From contig NZ_LGTE01000007.1 in assembly GCF_001263415.1 (NCBI RefSeq), positions 58,949-122,948 on the forward strand: a stretch of DNA of 64,000 nucleotides, read 5' to 3'. The translations under genes and the position numbers were made by a program. A model generated the notes under the pieces. It saw nothing but the letters and a program-made list of their open reading frames with translations, was not told the DNA's origin and searched no databases. The first letter of the stretch is position 1, and every line of letters starts with the position of its first letter. Shown piece by piece: positions 17,115 through 27,680 of the stretch. The stretch comes from Thermincola ferriacetica (lineage in GTDB: Bacteria; Bacillota; Thermincolia; Thermincolales; Thermincolaceae).

Positions 17115-17184
17115 GAAAAAACAGCTAAATTACCGGAAGAACCAAAAGGCCAGCGGGGTTCCACCAAACCGGTAATTTGGCTGT
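17115..17184 (-). terminator. Palindromic terminator after the diguanylate cyclase gene
   Basis: Outer arms 17121-17136 and 17169-17184 pair over 16 positions with one G-T wobble (ACAGCYAAATTACCGG), and inner arms GAACC / GGTTC pair in the interior. On the minus strand a T6 run (complement of 17115-17120) follows, making a terminator for the 17192-18229 gene. The CAAATTACCGG core is the same as in the palindrome at 8204-8308. Confidence 0.7.
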
Positions 17185-17191
17185 TTATAAT

Positions 17192-18229
17192 TTAACTGAT
17201 ACGGCAGTGGGTCTTTCTTTTCATTTCGTATAACCTTTTATCTACAATAGATATAATTTTGTTGATATGATTTTGGCTGCGGCAGCGGGTTGTTATGGCA
17301 CCCCAGGATACGGAAATTTTGATATGGCGCCTACCATAAACAAAGGTATGTTGGGCCACCGCCTGTTCAATTCTTGCCGCGATTCTTTTTGTTTCTTCCT
17401 CATCAGCTCCAGGCAGAATAATGGCAAACTCATCGCCGCCGTTACGGAAGACAATATCATTGTTGCGAACATTTCTTTTAAAAAGAGAGGCAATTTCCTT
17501 TAATATGTAATCTCCGGCAAGATGACCATAAGTATCATTCACTTGTTTAAAACAATTCAGGTCAAGCATTATCAATGAAAGAGGCTTGTCCGCCTGGTCT
17601 TTAACGAGGCATTCCAATTCGCTCCTGAAAAAGCGGTAATTATAAGCGCCTGTTAAAGGATCTAAAATCGCTGCTTCCTCCAAACTCCTAATCAAACTTG
17701 CTTTCTCTACCGCCAAACCCAGATGATTGCCCAGCATCATTAAAAATTCTCCATCACGGTAAGTATACTGGCTTGGATACTGGCTGTATACCAACAATAC
17801 CCCTATGACCCGTTCCCTTACCAATATAGGCACCGAAATCAGGGATTTGGGACCGAAATGCTGCTGCATTTTTTTAGTAACCCTGGAGTCCTGCTCGGCA
17901 TTGGTTACTATAATTATTTGCTTTGTTTTAAATGTTAATCCGCTGATACCCTTGGTCTCATCTACTCCGACAGGAAAAGGTTTTTTATCACAATGTATTG
18001 CTGTCTCCAATTTAAATTTTTCCCCGTCCTGCTTTGTCAAAAGGATATGACAGCCGTCAGAACCCATAATCTCCTGAATCTTCTCCGCGCCGTAACGCAG
18101 CAGCCGCCTTATGTCATGGTTGGAGTAGAGCAGTAACGCAAATTCATGTAAGTAAAACAATTTAGGGTCAGACTTAATTTCCTTTCCGTCATTCGAAGGC
18201 GCTAATGTGAACATTGTAGACATCTCCAT
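17192..18229 (-). CDS. GAF-GGDEF diguanylate cyclase
   Basis: A 345-residue soluble protein with a GAF sensor domain (about 30-178) and a C-terminal GGDEF domain (about 185-340) that makes cyclic di-GMP from two GTP. The catalytic motif GGDEF is intact at 264-268, and the allosteric inhibitory I-site RNND (255-258) lies exactly five residues before it, so feedback inhibition is expected. DPLTGAYNYRFF marks the domain start. No EAL domain follows. The GAF domain may bind a small molecule or nucleotide. It is divergent from a diadenylate cyclase gene 266 bases away and ends in a palindromic terminator. Confidence 0.93.
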   Translation of the reverse strand: MEMSTMFTLAPSNDGKEIKSDPKLFYLHEFALLLYSNHDIRRLLRYGAEKIQEIMGSDGCHILLTKQDGEKFKLETAIHCDKKPFPVGVDETKGISGLTFKTKQIIIVTNAEQDSRVTKKMQQHFGPKSLISVPILVRERVIGVLLVYSQYPSQYTYRDGEFLMMLGNHLGLAVEKASLIRSLEEAAILDPLTGAYNYRFFRSELECLVKDQADKPLSLIMLDLNCFKQVNDTYGHLAGDYILKEIASLFKRNVRNNDIVFRNGGDEFAIILPGADEEETKRIAARIEQAVAQHTFVYGRRHIKISVSWGAITTRCRSQNHINKIISIVDKRLYEMKRKTHCRIS

Positions 18230-18428
18230 TAAAAAGAAATTTCCGTAAAAAGGTCTTTCACTTGACTTTTAGTTTAGTATAACAAGAACAAATAACTCTG
18301 AATCAGTTTTTGCTTCAAAAGGAAATTTTTTTGTTTTAAATTCACCTAAACCATAACTAAGCCAAATTACCCCAGGCGGGTATAAATTGCTCTGCTCTTC
18401 TTCCCTAAAGATTGTTTTTAAAATGGCG

Positions 18429-18459
18429 TAAATATCGGCAAATAATTGGTGTAATACTA
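18429..18459 (+). promoter_or_regulatory. Possible sporulation-type (sigma-G/F-like) promoter of the diadenylate cyclase
   Basis: TAAATA (18429-18434), an 18-base gap, then AATACTA (18453-18459) resemble the forespore consensus TGMATA-N18-CATNNTA with one mismatch in each box. B. subtilis cdaS is itself a sigma-G gene, which makes this attractive but unproven. Confidence 0.35.
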
Positions 18460-18495
18460 TAAGAGCATAGATTTAAATCTGAGTGGGGATTTTAA

Positions 18496-21234
<2,739 letters not shown>

Positions 21235-21284
21235 TATATTTTTTGCCACCTCATTTTTTACTAACTAAATGTTTTATATACTAA

Positions 21285-21313
21285 ATTATTTATTAAATAA
21301 AATAAAATGTCAA
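21285..21313 (-). promoter_or_regulatory. Promoter of the marR-efflux operon
   Basis: On the minus strand TTGACA (21308-21313), 17 bases, AATAAT (21285-21290). Just downstream are two ATTTAGT direct repeats (minus strand, about 21262-21286) that overlap the expected start and could be the MarR-type operator. Confidence 0.5.
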
Positions 21314-21361
21314 CTGTTAAAATATGCATTATGGTTTTGGGCAACGTAAAACCGGGCAGTT

Positions 21362-22828
21362 TTATTGAAGCGGCATGGTAATAATGACTTTGGTTCCCTT
21401 ACCAACGGCACTTTCCACATCAATGGCACCATTATGCTTTTCTATGATCCATTTAGCTATGGATAATCCTAAACCGGCGCCTCCGCTTTCCCTGGTTCTT
21501 GATTTGTCACATTTATAAAAACGGTCAAATATATAAGGTAAATCCTCTTCTGGAATACCTATACCGTTATCTTCTATAACAAGTTTTACTCTTTTATCTT
21601 TTAAATAACTATTGACACTGATTGTTCCGTTAGGCGGGGTAAATTTAAGGCTGTTGTCCAAAAATATTCTCAAGGCCTGTTTAATAAGACCCCTGTCGGC
21701 AATAACATTGACAACTTCATTGGTAGCACAGGTAATTGTGTGTTCGGTATCAATTAATCTGGTTTCCTTAAGCACTTCTTCCACCAATTCGTTTAAAAAG
21801 AAAGATGTCTTGACAACGTTTTGCGTATTTTTATCAGCCCGGGCCAAAAACAGTAGTTTTTCCACCAAGTCCTTCATATTATCCGCTTCATTTTTGATGG
21901 CGCTTATAGATTCTTCCAGTACTGCTTTATCGTCTTTGCCCCAACGGTTTAACAGGTTTGCATAGCCTTGTATAACTGAAATAGGGGTCCGCAATTCATG
22001 GGAAGCGTCAGAAACAAACCGGTTTTGCTGCTCATAAGAAGCCTGAATCCTGTCCAGCATTTCATTAAAGGTTTCGGCCAGTTCCTTAAGTTCGTCATGG
22101 GAGTTTACCACATTTAGGCGGGTGTCCAGGTCCTGGGCAGAAATAGATCTGGCGGTGTTTATCATATTATCAATAGGCCTTAGCATTCTTCGAAGGGTCC
22201 TTGACCCTACGATTACTGTCAACAGGATAGCCAACATAAAACTCGCCAATATACAAGCCAGTAGTATGGTCATATAAAATACTTCCCTGGCTATAGAGCG
22301 CGAAACCTGAAGAAAATAGGGGTTACCCCCTATTTTAACCTCTTTGTTTAAGCTGATTTGATCAAAGTTAACCGTTATTCCGGAAAGATCCCTGGCTTCA
22401 TTAAAAGTCACATTATCAGGGTCCTGCTCAGTGGTATAAATAACATCCCGTTGACTGTTAAAAATAGTAATACTTACGCCTTCAACATCAGCGTACCGTT
22501 TAATCTGTTCTTCAGGTATATCCAGGTTATCATTAATAGAAGCCTTTGTGAACCTGGCGCTTTTATCAAGGGAGCTCTTGGACTCGTGAAAAAGAAATCC
22601 GGTAAATGCAGAGACAATTATTAAACTGAAAACGAAAAGTACTGTAGAAAATATTAAGGTGTAGATAGTAGCAGTTTTAAATGTAATAGAGAACTTCAGC
22701 CGTTTTCCAATACCCTTAAAAATTTTGCCTAACAAGTAAAAACCAAAGGTGGTAGTTATTTTCAGGCTGTGGACAACTAGGGAGGTTATTAATTTAATGA
22801 GCTTTCCAAAGCGTCTTCTATTATTCAT
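21362..22828 (-). CDS. Sensor histidine kinase (HAMP, HisKA, HATPase)
   Basis: A 488-residue membrane kinase. Helices at about 53-80 and 184-207 enclose an extracellular sensor domain of about 100 residues; a HAMP linker follows (208-262), then HisKA with His277 in SHELRTP and an ATPase with DNGIGIPEEDLPYIFDRFYK and GAGLGLSIAKWI. A basic amphipathic stretch of about 45 residues precedes helix 1, longer than usual. It phosphorylates the response regulator encoded just upstream, overlapping it by 8 bases. The signal is unknown; the architecture resembles ArlS/CssS-type envelope-stress kinases. Confidence 0.92.
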   Translation of the reverse strand: MNNRRRFGKLIKLITSLVVHSLKITTTFGFYLLGKIFKGIGKRLKFSITFKTATIYTLIFSTVLFVFSLIIVSAFTGFLFHESKSSLDKSARFTKASINDNLDIPEEQIKRYADVEGVSITIFNSQRDVIYTTEQDPDNVTFNEARDLSGITVNFDQISLNKEVKIGGNPYFLQVSRSIAREVFYMTILLACILASFMLAILLTVIVGSRTLRRMLRPIDNMINTARSISAQDLDTRLNVVNSHDELKELAETFNEMLDRIQASYEQQNRFVSDASHELRTPISVIQGYANLLNRWGKDDKAVLEESISAIKNEADNMKDLVEKLLFLARADKNTQNVVKTSFFLNELVEEVLKETRLIDTEHTITCATNEVVNVIADRGLIKQALRIFLDNSLKFTPPNGTISVNSYLKDKRVKLVIEDNGIGIPEEDLPYIFDRFYKCDKSRTRESGGAGLGLSIAKWIIEKHNGAIDVESAVGKGTKVIITMPLQ

Positions 22829-23504
22829 CTTTAATTATATAACCTACTCCCCTTACAGTATGGATAAGCTTAGTATTAAACCTGTCATCTATTTTGCTTC
22901 GTAAGTACCTTATATACACATCCACCACATTGGTATCACCGTAATAATCGTAACCCCATACCGTTTCCAGAATTTTATCCCTTGTGAGGACCATATTTTT
23001 ATTTTGAACCAGATAACATAACAGGTCGTATTCTTTTTTCGTAAGGTCCACCGGTTCTTTATTAAAACACACTGAATGCTGTTCCAGGTTTACTTTTAAG
23101 TCTCCCGCGGTAATTATATCTCTTTTGTGATTGGCCGGTTTCCTTCTTTTAAGGACCGCCCTGATCCGGGCCAGCAACTCTTCAATAGCAAAAGGTTTGG
23201 TCATATAGTCATCGGCGCCGATGTCAAGCCCCATGACCTTATCCGTTACCTCGTCCTTAGCAGTGAGCATTATGACCGGCGTTTCGGAAACCTGCCGTAA
23301 ACGTCTCAACACCTCCATACCATTGAGAGAGGGAAGCATTACATCCAGAATTATTAAATCAAATTTACCCCCAGTAGCTCTTTCCAGGCCGCTTCTGCCG
23401 TCATTCTCCTGTTCAACCATATACCCCTCGTATTTCAGTTCCAATTCCAGAAAACGGGCTATCTTTACTTCGTCCTCAATTATTAATATTTTTTCACCGG
23501 CCAT
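22821..23504 (-). CDS. OmpR/PhoB-family response regulator
   Basis: A 227-residue regulator: receiver domain (4-118) with the phosphoacceptor Asp54 in IILDVMLPS, acidic pocket Asp11-Glu10, and the conserved Lys in MTKPFAIEELLARI; then a winged-helix DNA-binding domain ending in YIRYLRSKIDDRFNTKLIHTVRGVGYII. It shares an operon with the kinase downstream, with an 8-base overlap for coupling. The start ATG follows GGAGTTACTGAAGG. Targets are unknown. Confidence 0.94.
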   Translation of the reverse strand: MAGEKILIIEDEVKIARFLELELKYEGYMVEQENDGRSGLERATGGKFDLIILDVMLPSLNGMEVLRRLRQVSETPVIMLTAKDEVTDKVMGLDIGADDYMTKPFAIEELLARIRAVLKRRKPANHKRDIITAGDLKVNLEQHSVCFNKEPVDLTKKEYDLLCYLVQNKNMVLTRDKILETVWGYDYYGDTNVVDVYIRYLRSKIDDRFNTKLIHTVRGVGYIIKDE

Positions 23505-23690
23505 GTCCTTCAGTAACTCCTTTAAATCAAGGTAACTTCCTTGTTCAATTATATTTTACATTGCAAAGGGTCAGGTAGCAATGTAAATTAAAATGAGAGC
23601 AAAACAACATCTTGCCCTCATTGATAGACAACATATTCAGATTTAATTAATAACCCTTTTAAAAAACTATTTTTCTGTTCCTATTGTAAA

Positions 23691-24176
23691 TTAACTGTTA
23701 ATGGTTTCAGCCACCTGATTACCCACATTGGTTACGGCTTTTGAAATTTTGTCAATGGTCTTATTGATGCTCGCATCTTCTCCATCAGGTTTAATAAACT
23801 TAATCTTGTGATTAGTGACTAATGCGCCTGCAACGCCGAGAACCGCAATAGGCGGCGCAATCACCGTGGTCAAAACAACAGCGTTCACAGGCAGGTCAAC
23901 CACTGTTTTTTCGGCTTTTTTAACCACAAACTTAGTTTCATTGCCCTTTTTAATGAGTTTACCCGTTGCCTTCAAAAGCTTTTTCGCCGCAGTCCAGTAT
24001 TTGGATTCGCTTTCCACTGTCTCTACCTTATAAGCCTTTACCTTGTTTTCTTTTTCGAGAGCAATCAGAGCCTCCACAATATCGTTATTGCATTTTTCCA
24101 ATGCTTCCTTGGCCTCTGCATAGCTAATATTGGCCCTTTCTTTTAACATATCGATTTGTTCCAGACTGACTGACAT
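23691..24176 (-). CDS. UBA-like / DUF4342 domain protein
   Basis: A 161-residue protein. Residues 1-42 form a UBA-like three-helix module (QIDMLKERANISYAEAKEAL, then CNNDIVEALIALEKE) like the N-terminus of elongation factor Ts. It is followed by a DUF4342-type segment with a hydrophobic stretch (VNAVVLTTVIAPPIAVLGVAGALV, split by Pro) that may sit in the membrane. The combination is common in Clostridia, with no known function. It stands alone with a good GGAGGGG site. EF-Ts itself is excluded by length and lack of the core domains. Confidence 0.75.
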   Translation of the reverse strand: MSVSLEQIDMLKERANISYAEAKEALEKCNNDIVEALIALEKENKVKAYKVETVESESKYWTAAKKLLKATGKLIKKGNETKFVVKKAEKTVVDLPVNAVVLTTVIAPPIAVLGVAGALVTNHKIKFIKPDGEDASINKTIDKISKAVTNVGNQVAETINS

Positions 24177-24301
24177 TTTTTATCCCCTCCAAAAATAAAT
24201 CATTTACTACGGTTTAAGTATAGATGCGAACAATTATAGAAGGTTTAGAGGAAGATTAAAATTTGATTAGAAAATACCCGGAAGGAAATGGCGAGCCTTT
24301 T

Positions 24302-25096
24302 TCAGGCCAGGAGCATTCTATCGTTTTCAATTTTAGCTCCGCTCGCTTCTTCAAACATCCCCAATAAGTGTTCAATGGTGATATTAGCCCGTTTTTCACC
24401 CTTAATGTCAAGAATAACACGTCCCTCATGCATCATTATGGTTCTGTTACCTACACTTAAAGCATGATGTAAATTATGGGTAATCATGAGGGTCGTCAAA
24501 CGTGGGTTATCGGCAACACGGCAAGTTAAATCCAAAACCTTTTCAGCTGTTTTGGGATCCAAAGCGGCAGTATGTTCATCCAGCAGGAGTAACTTGGGAT
24601 TCTGTAAAGTAGCCATTAGTAGGGTAAGCGCCTGTCTTTGGCCCCCGGAAAGAAGACTGACCCGAGTCGTTAACCTGTCTTCTAAACCTAACCCCAGTTT
24701 CCTTAATTCTTCGCGAAAGAAAGTGCGTTCTTTATAAGAAATGGCTTTGCGCAAACGCAGCCTACTGCCTCTTCGAAGGGCCATAACCATATTTTCTTCG
24801 ATATTCATTGATCCGGCTGTCCCAAGCATAGGGTCCTGAAAAACACGGCTTATGAATTGGGCCCTTTTATATTGGGGAAGGTTTGTTATGTTTTTGTCTT
24901 CAATATAGATTTCTCCACTGTCTATCTCAAAATTACCGGCCACAGCGTTAAGCAGAGTAGATTTACCGGCGCCATTACTTCCAATCACAGTCACAAAGTC
25001 CCCGGGGGAAAGTTCCAGATTGACCTGATTCAGCGCTATCTTTTCATTAACTGTACCCTTATTGAATACCTTGGTCACATTATGAATGGTTATCAC
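24302..25096 (-). CDS. TrpXYZ-type ABC importer, ATPase
   Basis: A 264-residue ABC ATPase with Walker A GSNGAGKST at 39-47, the LLSGGQRQALTL signature and an unusual Walker B ending LLLDEHTAALDP (His in place of the usual Pro), a form normal for this family of putative amino-acid importers. Start is GTG 25096 preceded by AAAGGAGGAG at 25101-25110; an open frame extends to 25123 without a site. The start overlaps the permease stop by four bases (GTGA), so they are translated together. Confidence 0.85.
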   Translation of the reverse strand: MITIHNVTKVFNKGTVNEKIALNQVNLELSPGDFVTVIGSNGAGKSTLLNAVAGNFEIDSGEIYIEDKNITNLPQYKRAQFISRVFQDPMLGTAGSMNIEENMVMALRRGSRLRLRKAISYKERTFFREELRKLGLGLEDRLTTRVSLLSGGQRQALTLLMATLQNPKLLLLDEHTAALDPKTAEKVLDLTCRVADNPRLTTLMITHNLHHALSVGNRTIMMHEGRVILDIKGEKRANITIEHLLGMFEEASGAKIENDRMLLA

Positions 25097-25998
25097 GGTG
25101 CTCCTCCTTTCCGCGGAGACCATAAGCCATTAGCCAAAAACTTGTTCTTCATGCTAGGTGTAACCAGAGCAACTATTACAATAAAAGCTGTTATCAGTTT
25201 AAGGTCAGTGGGGGCTAAACCCAACTGCAGAACAATCGCTATTATAATTCTGTAAATAACGCCACCACACACAACAGCAACAATTGTACGGCCCACCGAA
25301 GATGTTCCTATCAGTACTTCACCAATAATAACGGAAGCCAGGCCGGCAATAATTATCCCTATCCCCATACTGGCATCCGCAAATTGTTGATACTGGGCCA
25401 CATAGCTGCCCGCAAAAGCAACCAGGCCATTCGACAAGGCAAGTCCGATAATTTTCATCAGGTCTGTGTTTACTCCCTGACTCTTAATCATCAATTCATT
25501 ATCACCGGTAGCTCTCAGGGCCAGGCCAAACTCGGTGAGGAGAAAACGGTAAATGATCAAACCGATTATAATAAGGGTTACCAAACATAAAATCAGTGTT
25601 GAATAGTTTTCAACATATGGTATTTTTGCAAAATCGGTAATAATGGTTCTGGTGCCGAGGAGAGAAATATTGGGCTGACCCATAACCCTTAAGTTTACAG
25701 AGTACAGCGCAGTCATGGTAAGGATACCTGATAATAGTGGAGTAATGTTAAATTTAGTATGCAGCACCCCGGTAAATATTCCGGCCAGACATCCCCCGAA
25801 AAAAGCAATAATAACCGATAACCAGGGGTTATACCCACGAAATATTAAAGTAGCTGCAATGGCAGCCCCTAAAGTGAAGCTGCCATCAACAGATAAATCA
25901 GCATAATTAAGAACGCGAAAAGTCAAGTAAACCCCGACAACCATAATCGCATACATTAAGCCCAGTTCCAGGGTACCTGACACAACCTGCCAGGACAT
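25093..25998 (-). CDS. TrpXYZ-type ABC importer, permease
   Basis: A 301-residue membrane permease of the LivH-like superfamily with about eight helices. Landmarks are LNYADLSVDGSFTLGAAIAA near the N-terminus, and ALRATGDNELMIKSQGVN in the loop that meets the ATPase. It belongs to a three-gene set of binding protein, permease, ATPase whose relatives are called TrpXYZ and are thought to import tryptophan, tyrosine or related compounds. Confidence 0.85.
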   Translation of the reverse strand: MSWQVVSGTLELGLMYAIMVVGVYLTFRVLNYADLSVDGSFTLGAAIAATLIFRGYNPWLSVIIAFFGGCLAGIFTGVLHTKFNITPLLSGILTMTALYSVNLRVMGQPNISLLGTRTIITDFAKIPYVENYSTLILCLVTLIIIGLIIYRFLLTEFGLALRATGDNELMIKSQGVNTDLMKIIGLALSNGLVAFAGSYVAQYQQFADASMGIGIIIAGLASVIIGEVLIGTSSVGRTIVAVVCGGVIYRIIIAIVLQLGLAPTDLKLITAFIVIVALVTPSMKNKFLANGLWSPRKGGAP

Positions 25999-26021
25999 AA
26001 AAACACCTCATTTACATTATA

Positions 26022-27017
26022 CTACTTAATTACCTTTGCGGCTTTGCCGAGCACCTCTTCGGGAATTGTCACCCCAATTTTATCCGCATTTTTTTTGTTG
26101 ATAACAATGCTGAATTCCTTCTGGCTTTCCACAGGCATATCTTGCGGTTTTTCTCCGTTAATTATTCTTATGGCCATTTCACCGGTCTGTTCGCCAAGCT
26201 TTTTGTAGTCAATACCTATTGTCGCCAAAGCACCTTTTTCCACAACACTACTTTCTCCTGAAATTATCGGTATTTTGTTCTGATCAGCAACCTGAACCAC
26301 CGAATTCGCGGCAGAAACAACCATATTGTCAGTCGGTACATAGATAGCCTGTACCTTACCAACCAAGGACTGTGTCGCCTGCATAACTTCTGCTGTACTT
26401 GTCACTGTAGCCTCAGTAACTTCAAGTCCCAAACCGGAAGCAAGCTCTTTAACCTTTTTCACCTGGGTCTGTGAGTTTTGTTCTCCGGCATTGTAAATTA
26501 CTCCAATATTCTTTGCTCCGGGCACAAGTTGTTTAAGTAATTCAAGCTGTTCTTTGATCGGGTTCATGTCGGTAGTGCCGGTAACGTTAGTACCCGGTTT
26601 TTGCAAACTGTTTACAAGCTTAGCGCCCACGGGGTCAGTCACGGCGGTAATCAAAATTGGAATGTCCTTGGTAGCGCCAGCCACCGCCTGAGCTGAAGGA
26701 GTAGCAATGGCCAAAATTAAATCAGGTTTTTCCGAAGCCAGTTTTTGAGCGATAGGCTGTAAATTATTCGCGTCGCCCTGAGCATTTTGGTAGTTGACAA
26801 CCAGATTCTTTCCTTCCTCATAACCGTTTTTCTTAAGGGTCTCCAAAAAGCCTTCCCTGGCAGCATCCAGCGCGGGATGTTCTACAATCTGGATAATCCC
26901 CACTTGAAGAGCCTTGCCACTGCCCTTGTCCTTTGTGGCGGCAGGTTGATTGCTGCCACAACCAACAAGTCCAGCCAAAAGCAACAAAACCATACTCAGA
27001 GTAATTAATTTCTTCAC
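26022..27017 (-). CDS. TrpX-type ABC substrate-binding lipoprotein
   Basis: A 331-residue lipoprotein of the ABC_sub_bind (PF04392-type) family. The signal ends in LAGLVGC (Cys about residue 20). The mature sequence has VGIIQIVEHPALDAAREGFLE, PTDNMVVSAANSVVQVADQNKIPIISGE and VEKGALATIGIDYKKLGEQ, typical of this family. Start GTG 27017 behind GGAGGG. Ligand is unproven; relatives bind aromatic amino acids. Its own promoter and a terminator hairpin in the leader suggest attenuation control of the three-gene operon. Confidence 0.88.
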   Translation of the reverse strand: MKKLITLSMVLLLLAGLVGCGSNQPAATKDKGSGKALQVGIIQIVEHPALDAAREGFLETLKKNGYEEGKNLVVNYQNAQGDANNLQPIAQKLASEKPDLILAIATPSAQAVAGATKDIPILITAVTDPVGAKLVNSLQKPGTNVTGTTDMNPIKEQLELLKQLVPGAKNIGVIYNAGEQNSQTQVKKVKELASGLGLEVTEATVTSTAEVMQATQSLVGKVQAIYVPTDNMVVSAANSVVQVADQNKIPIISGESSVVEKGALATIGIDYKKLGEQTGEMAIRIINGEKPQDMPVESQKEFSIVINKKNADKIGVTIPEEVLGKAAKVIK

Positions 27018-27133
27018 CTTTTATTCCCTCCGATTCTTTACTATAGAAAAGCTCAGCCTGCCAAAACACAGGTTCCGCTTTTTCCCGGGAACACTGCATA
27101 TGTAGGTATGGTTTATATAATACATACTCATAA

Positions 27134-27158
27134 AACTAAAAAACACTCTTGTAGAGTG
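27134..27158 (-). terminator. Attenuator-like terminator in the trpXYZ-type leader
   Basis: Stem CACTCT / AGAGTG (27144-27158) followed on the minus strand by TTTTTTAGTTTT makes an intrinsic terminator 117 bases upstream of the binding-protein start and downstream of the promoter at 27206-27234. An upstream TGTAG in the leader can pair with the CTACA in the stem-loop, an alternative fold that could prevent termination. No T-box consensus is present. Confidence 0.65.
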
Positions 27159-27205
27159 CCCCAACCTTCCCTACAGTGCTACCGTCCTACGCATTTTTTA
27201 TTTTC

Positions 27206-27234
27206 ATTTTAAAATTAATTAGCTTAACTGTCAA
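27206..27234 (-). promoter_or_regulatory. Sigma-A promoter of the trpXYZ-type operon
   Basis: Perfect TTGACA (27229-27234), 17 bases, TAAAAT (27206-27211) on the minus strand. Initiation near 27199 would give a leader of about 180 bases containing the attenuator-like hairpin. Confidence 0.65.
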
Positions 27235-27270
27235 TATTAACGTTTTCTGTGGATTTGAATCAACCTCTGA

Positions 27271-27310
27271 TGAAACAACAAACCCTGGTCTTATTTCATT
27301 AGAACCAGGG
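27271..27310 (-). terminator. Terminator after ssrA
   Basis: CCCTGGT (27283-27289) and ACCAGGG (27304-27310) form a stem with a 14-base loop, followed on the minus strand by TTTGTTGTTTC. It begins 15 bases after the encoded CCA of ssrA. Confidence 0.7.
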
Positions 27311-27324
27311 ATTACTGTCACATT

Positions 27325-27672
27325 TGGTGGAGGTGAGGGGAGTCGAACCCCTGTCCGGAAGAGAACCCACACAAGCTTCTCCGAGCGCAGCCTGGTGATT
27401 TAATTTCGCTCCCCAGGCGCCCACCGGCAGGCTCCTGTGAAACTATCTCGATAAATCTCGCCTAACTCCTCCGAGAATTGGAGTTAAGCCAGCTCTGTAG
27501 GTTGACCCCTAATCCCTCACCCAGAGCACAGAGGGTTAGAGGTTAGCTGCATTAGGCAGCTAAAGCGTAATTTTCTTCTGCGTTTAATTTTAAGTCCACC
27601 GTATTACGGGCTGATGGAACCCCGGCTCGCTACTTGTGCCTATTCATCCCCCGTCGAAACCATTACACCCCC
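27325..27672 (-). ncRNA. ssrA: Transfer-messenger RNA (tmRNA)
   Basis: A 348-base tmRNA that rescues ribosomes stalled on broken messages. The tRNA-like ends pair (GGGGGUG at the 5' end, CACCUCC before an encoded CCA at the 3' end), and the T-arm GGGGUUCGACUCCCC is present near the 3' end. The tag reading frame is at 27552-27581: resume codon GCA, then a peptide AEENYALAA and a UAA stop. The ALAA end is the ClpXP degradation signal. The 5' region GGUUUCGACGGGGGAUGAAUAGGC is the usual H2/pseudoknot entry. Partner SmpB is encoded about 630 bases upstream on the same strand, with a repeat element inserted between. No clear promoter can be seen between that element and the 5' end. Confidence 0.97.
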
Positions 27673-27680
27673 AAGGTTTA

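Noticed and set aside
23590..23620. AATGAG...CTCATT hairpin as terminator of the gene at 23691
   Set aside because: The stem has a mismatch and no T-run on either side.
27018..27205. T-box or TRAP control of the TrpXYZ-type leader
   Set aside because: No T-box core sequence or specifier stem; UAG triplets are spaced by 5 bases rather than 2-3 and only three occur.
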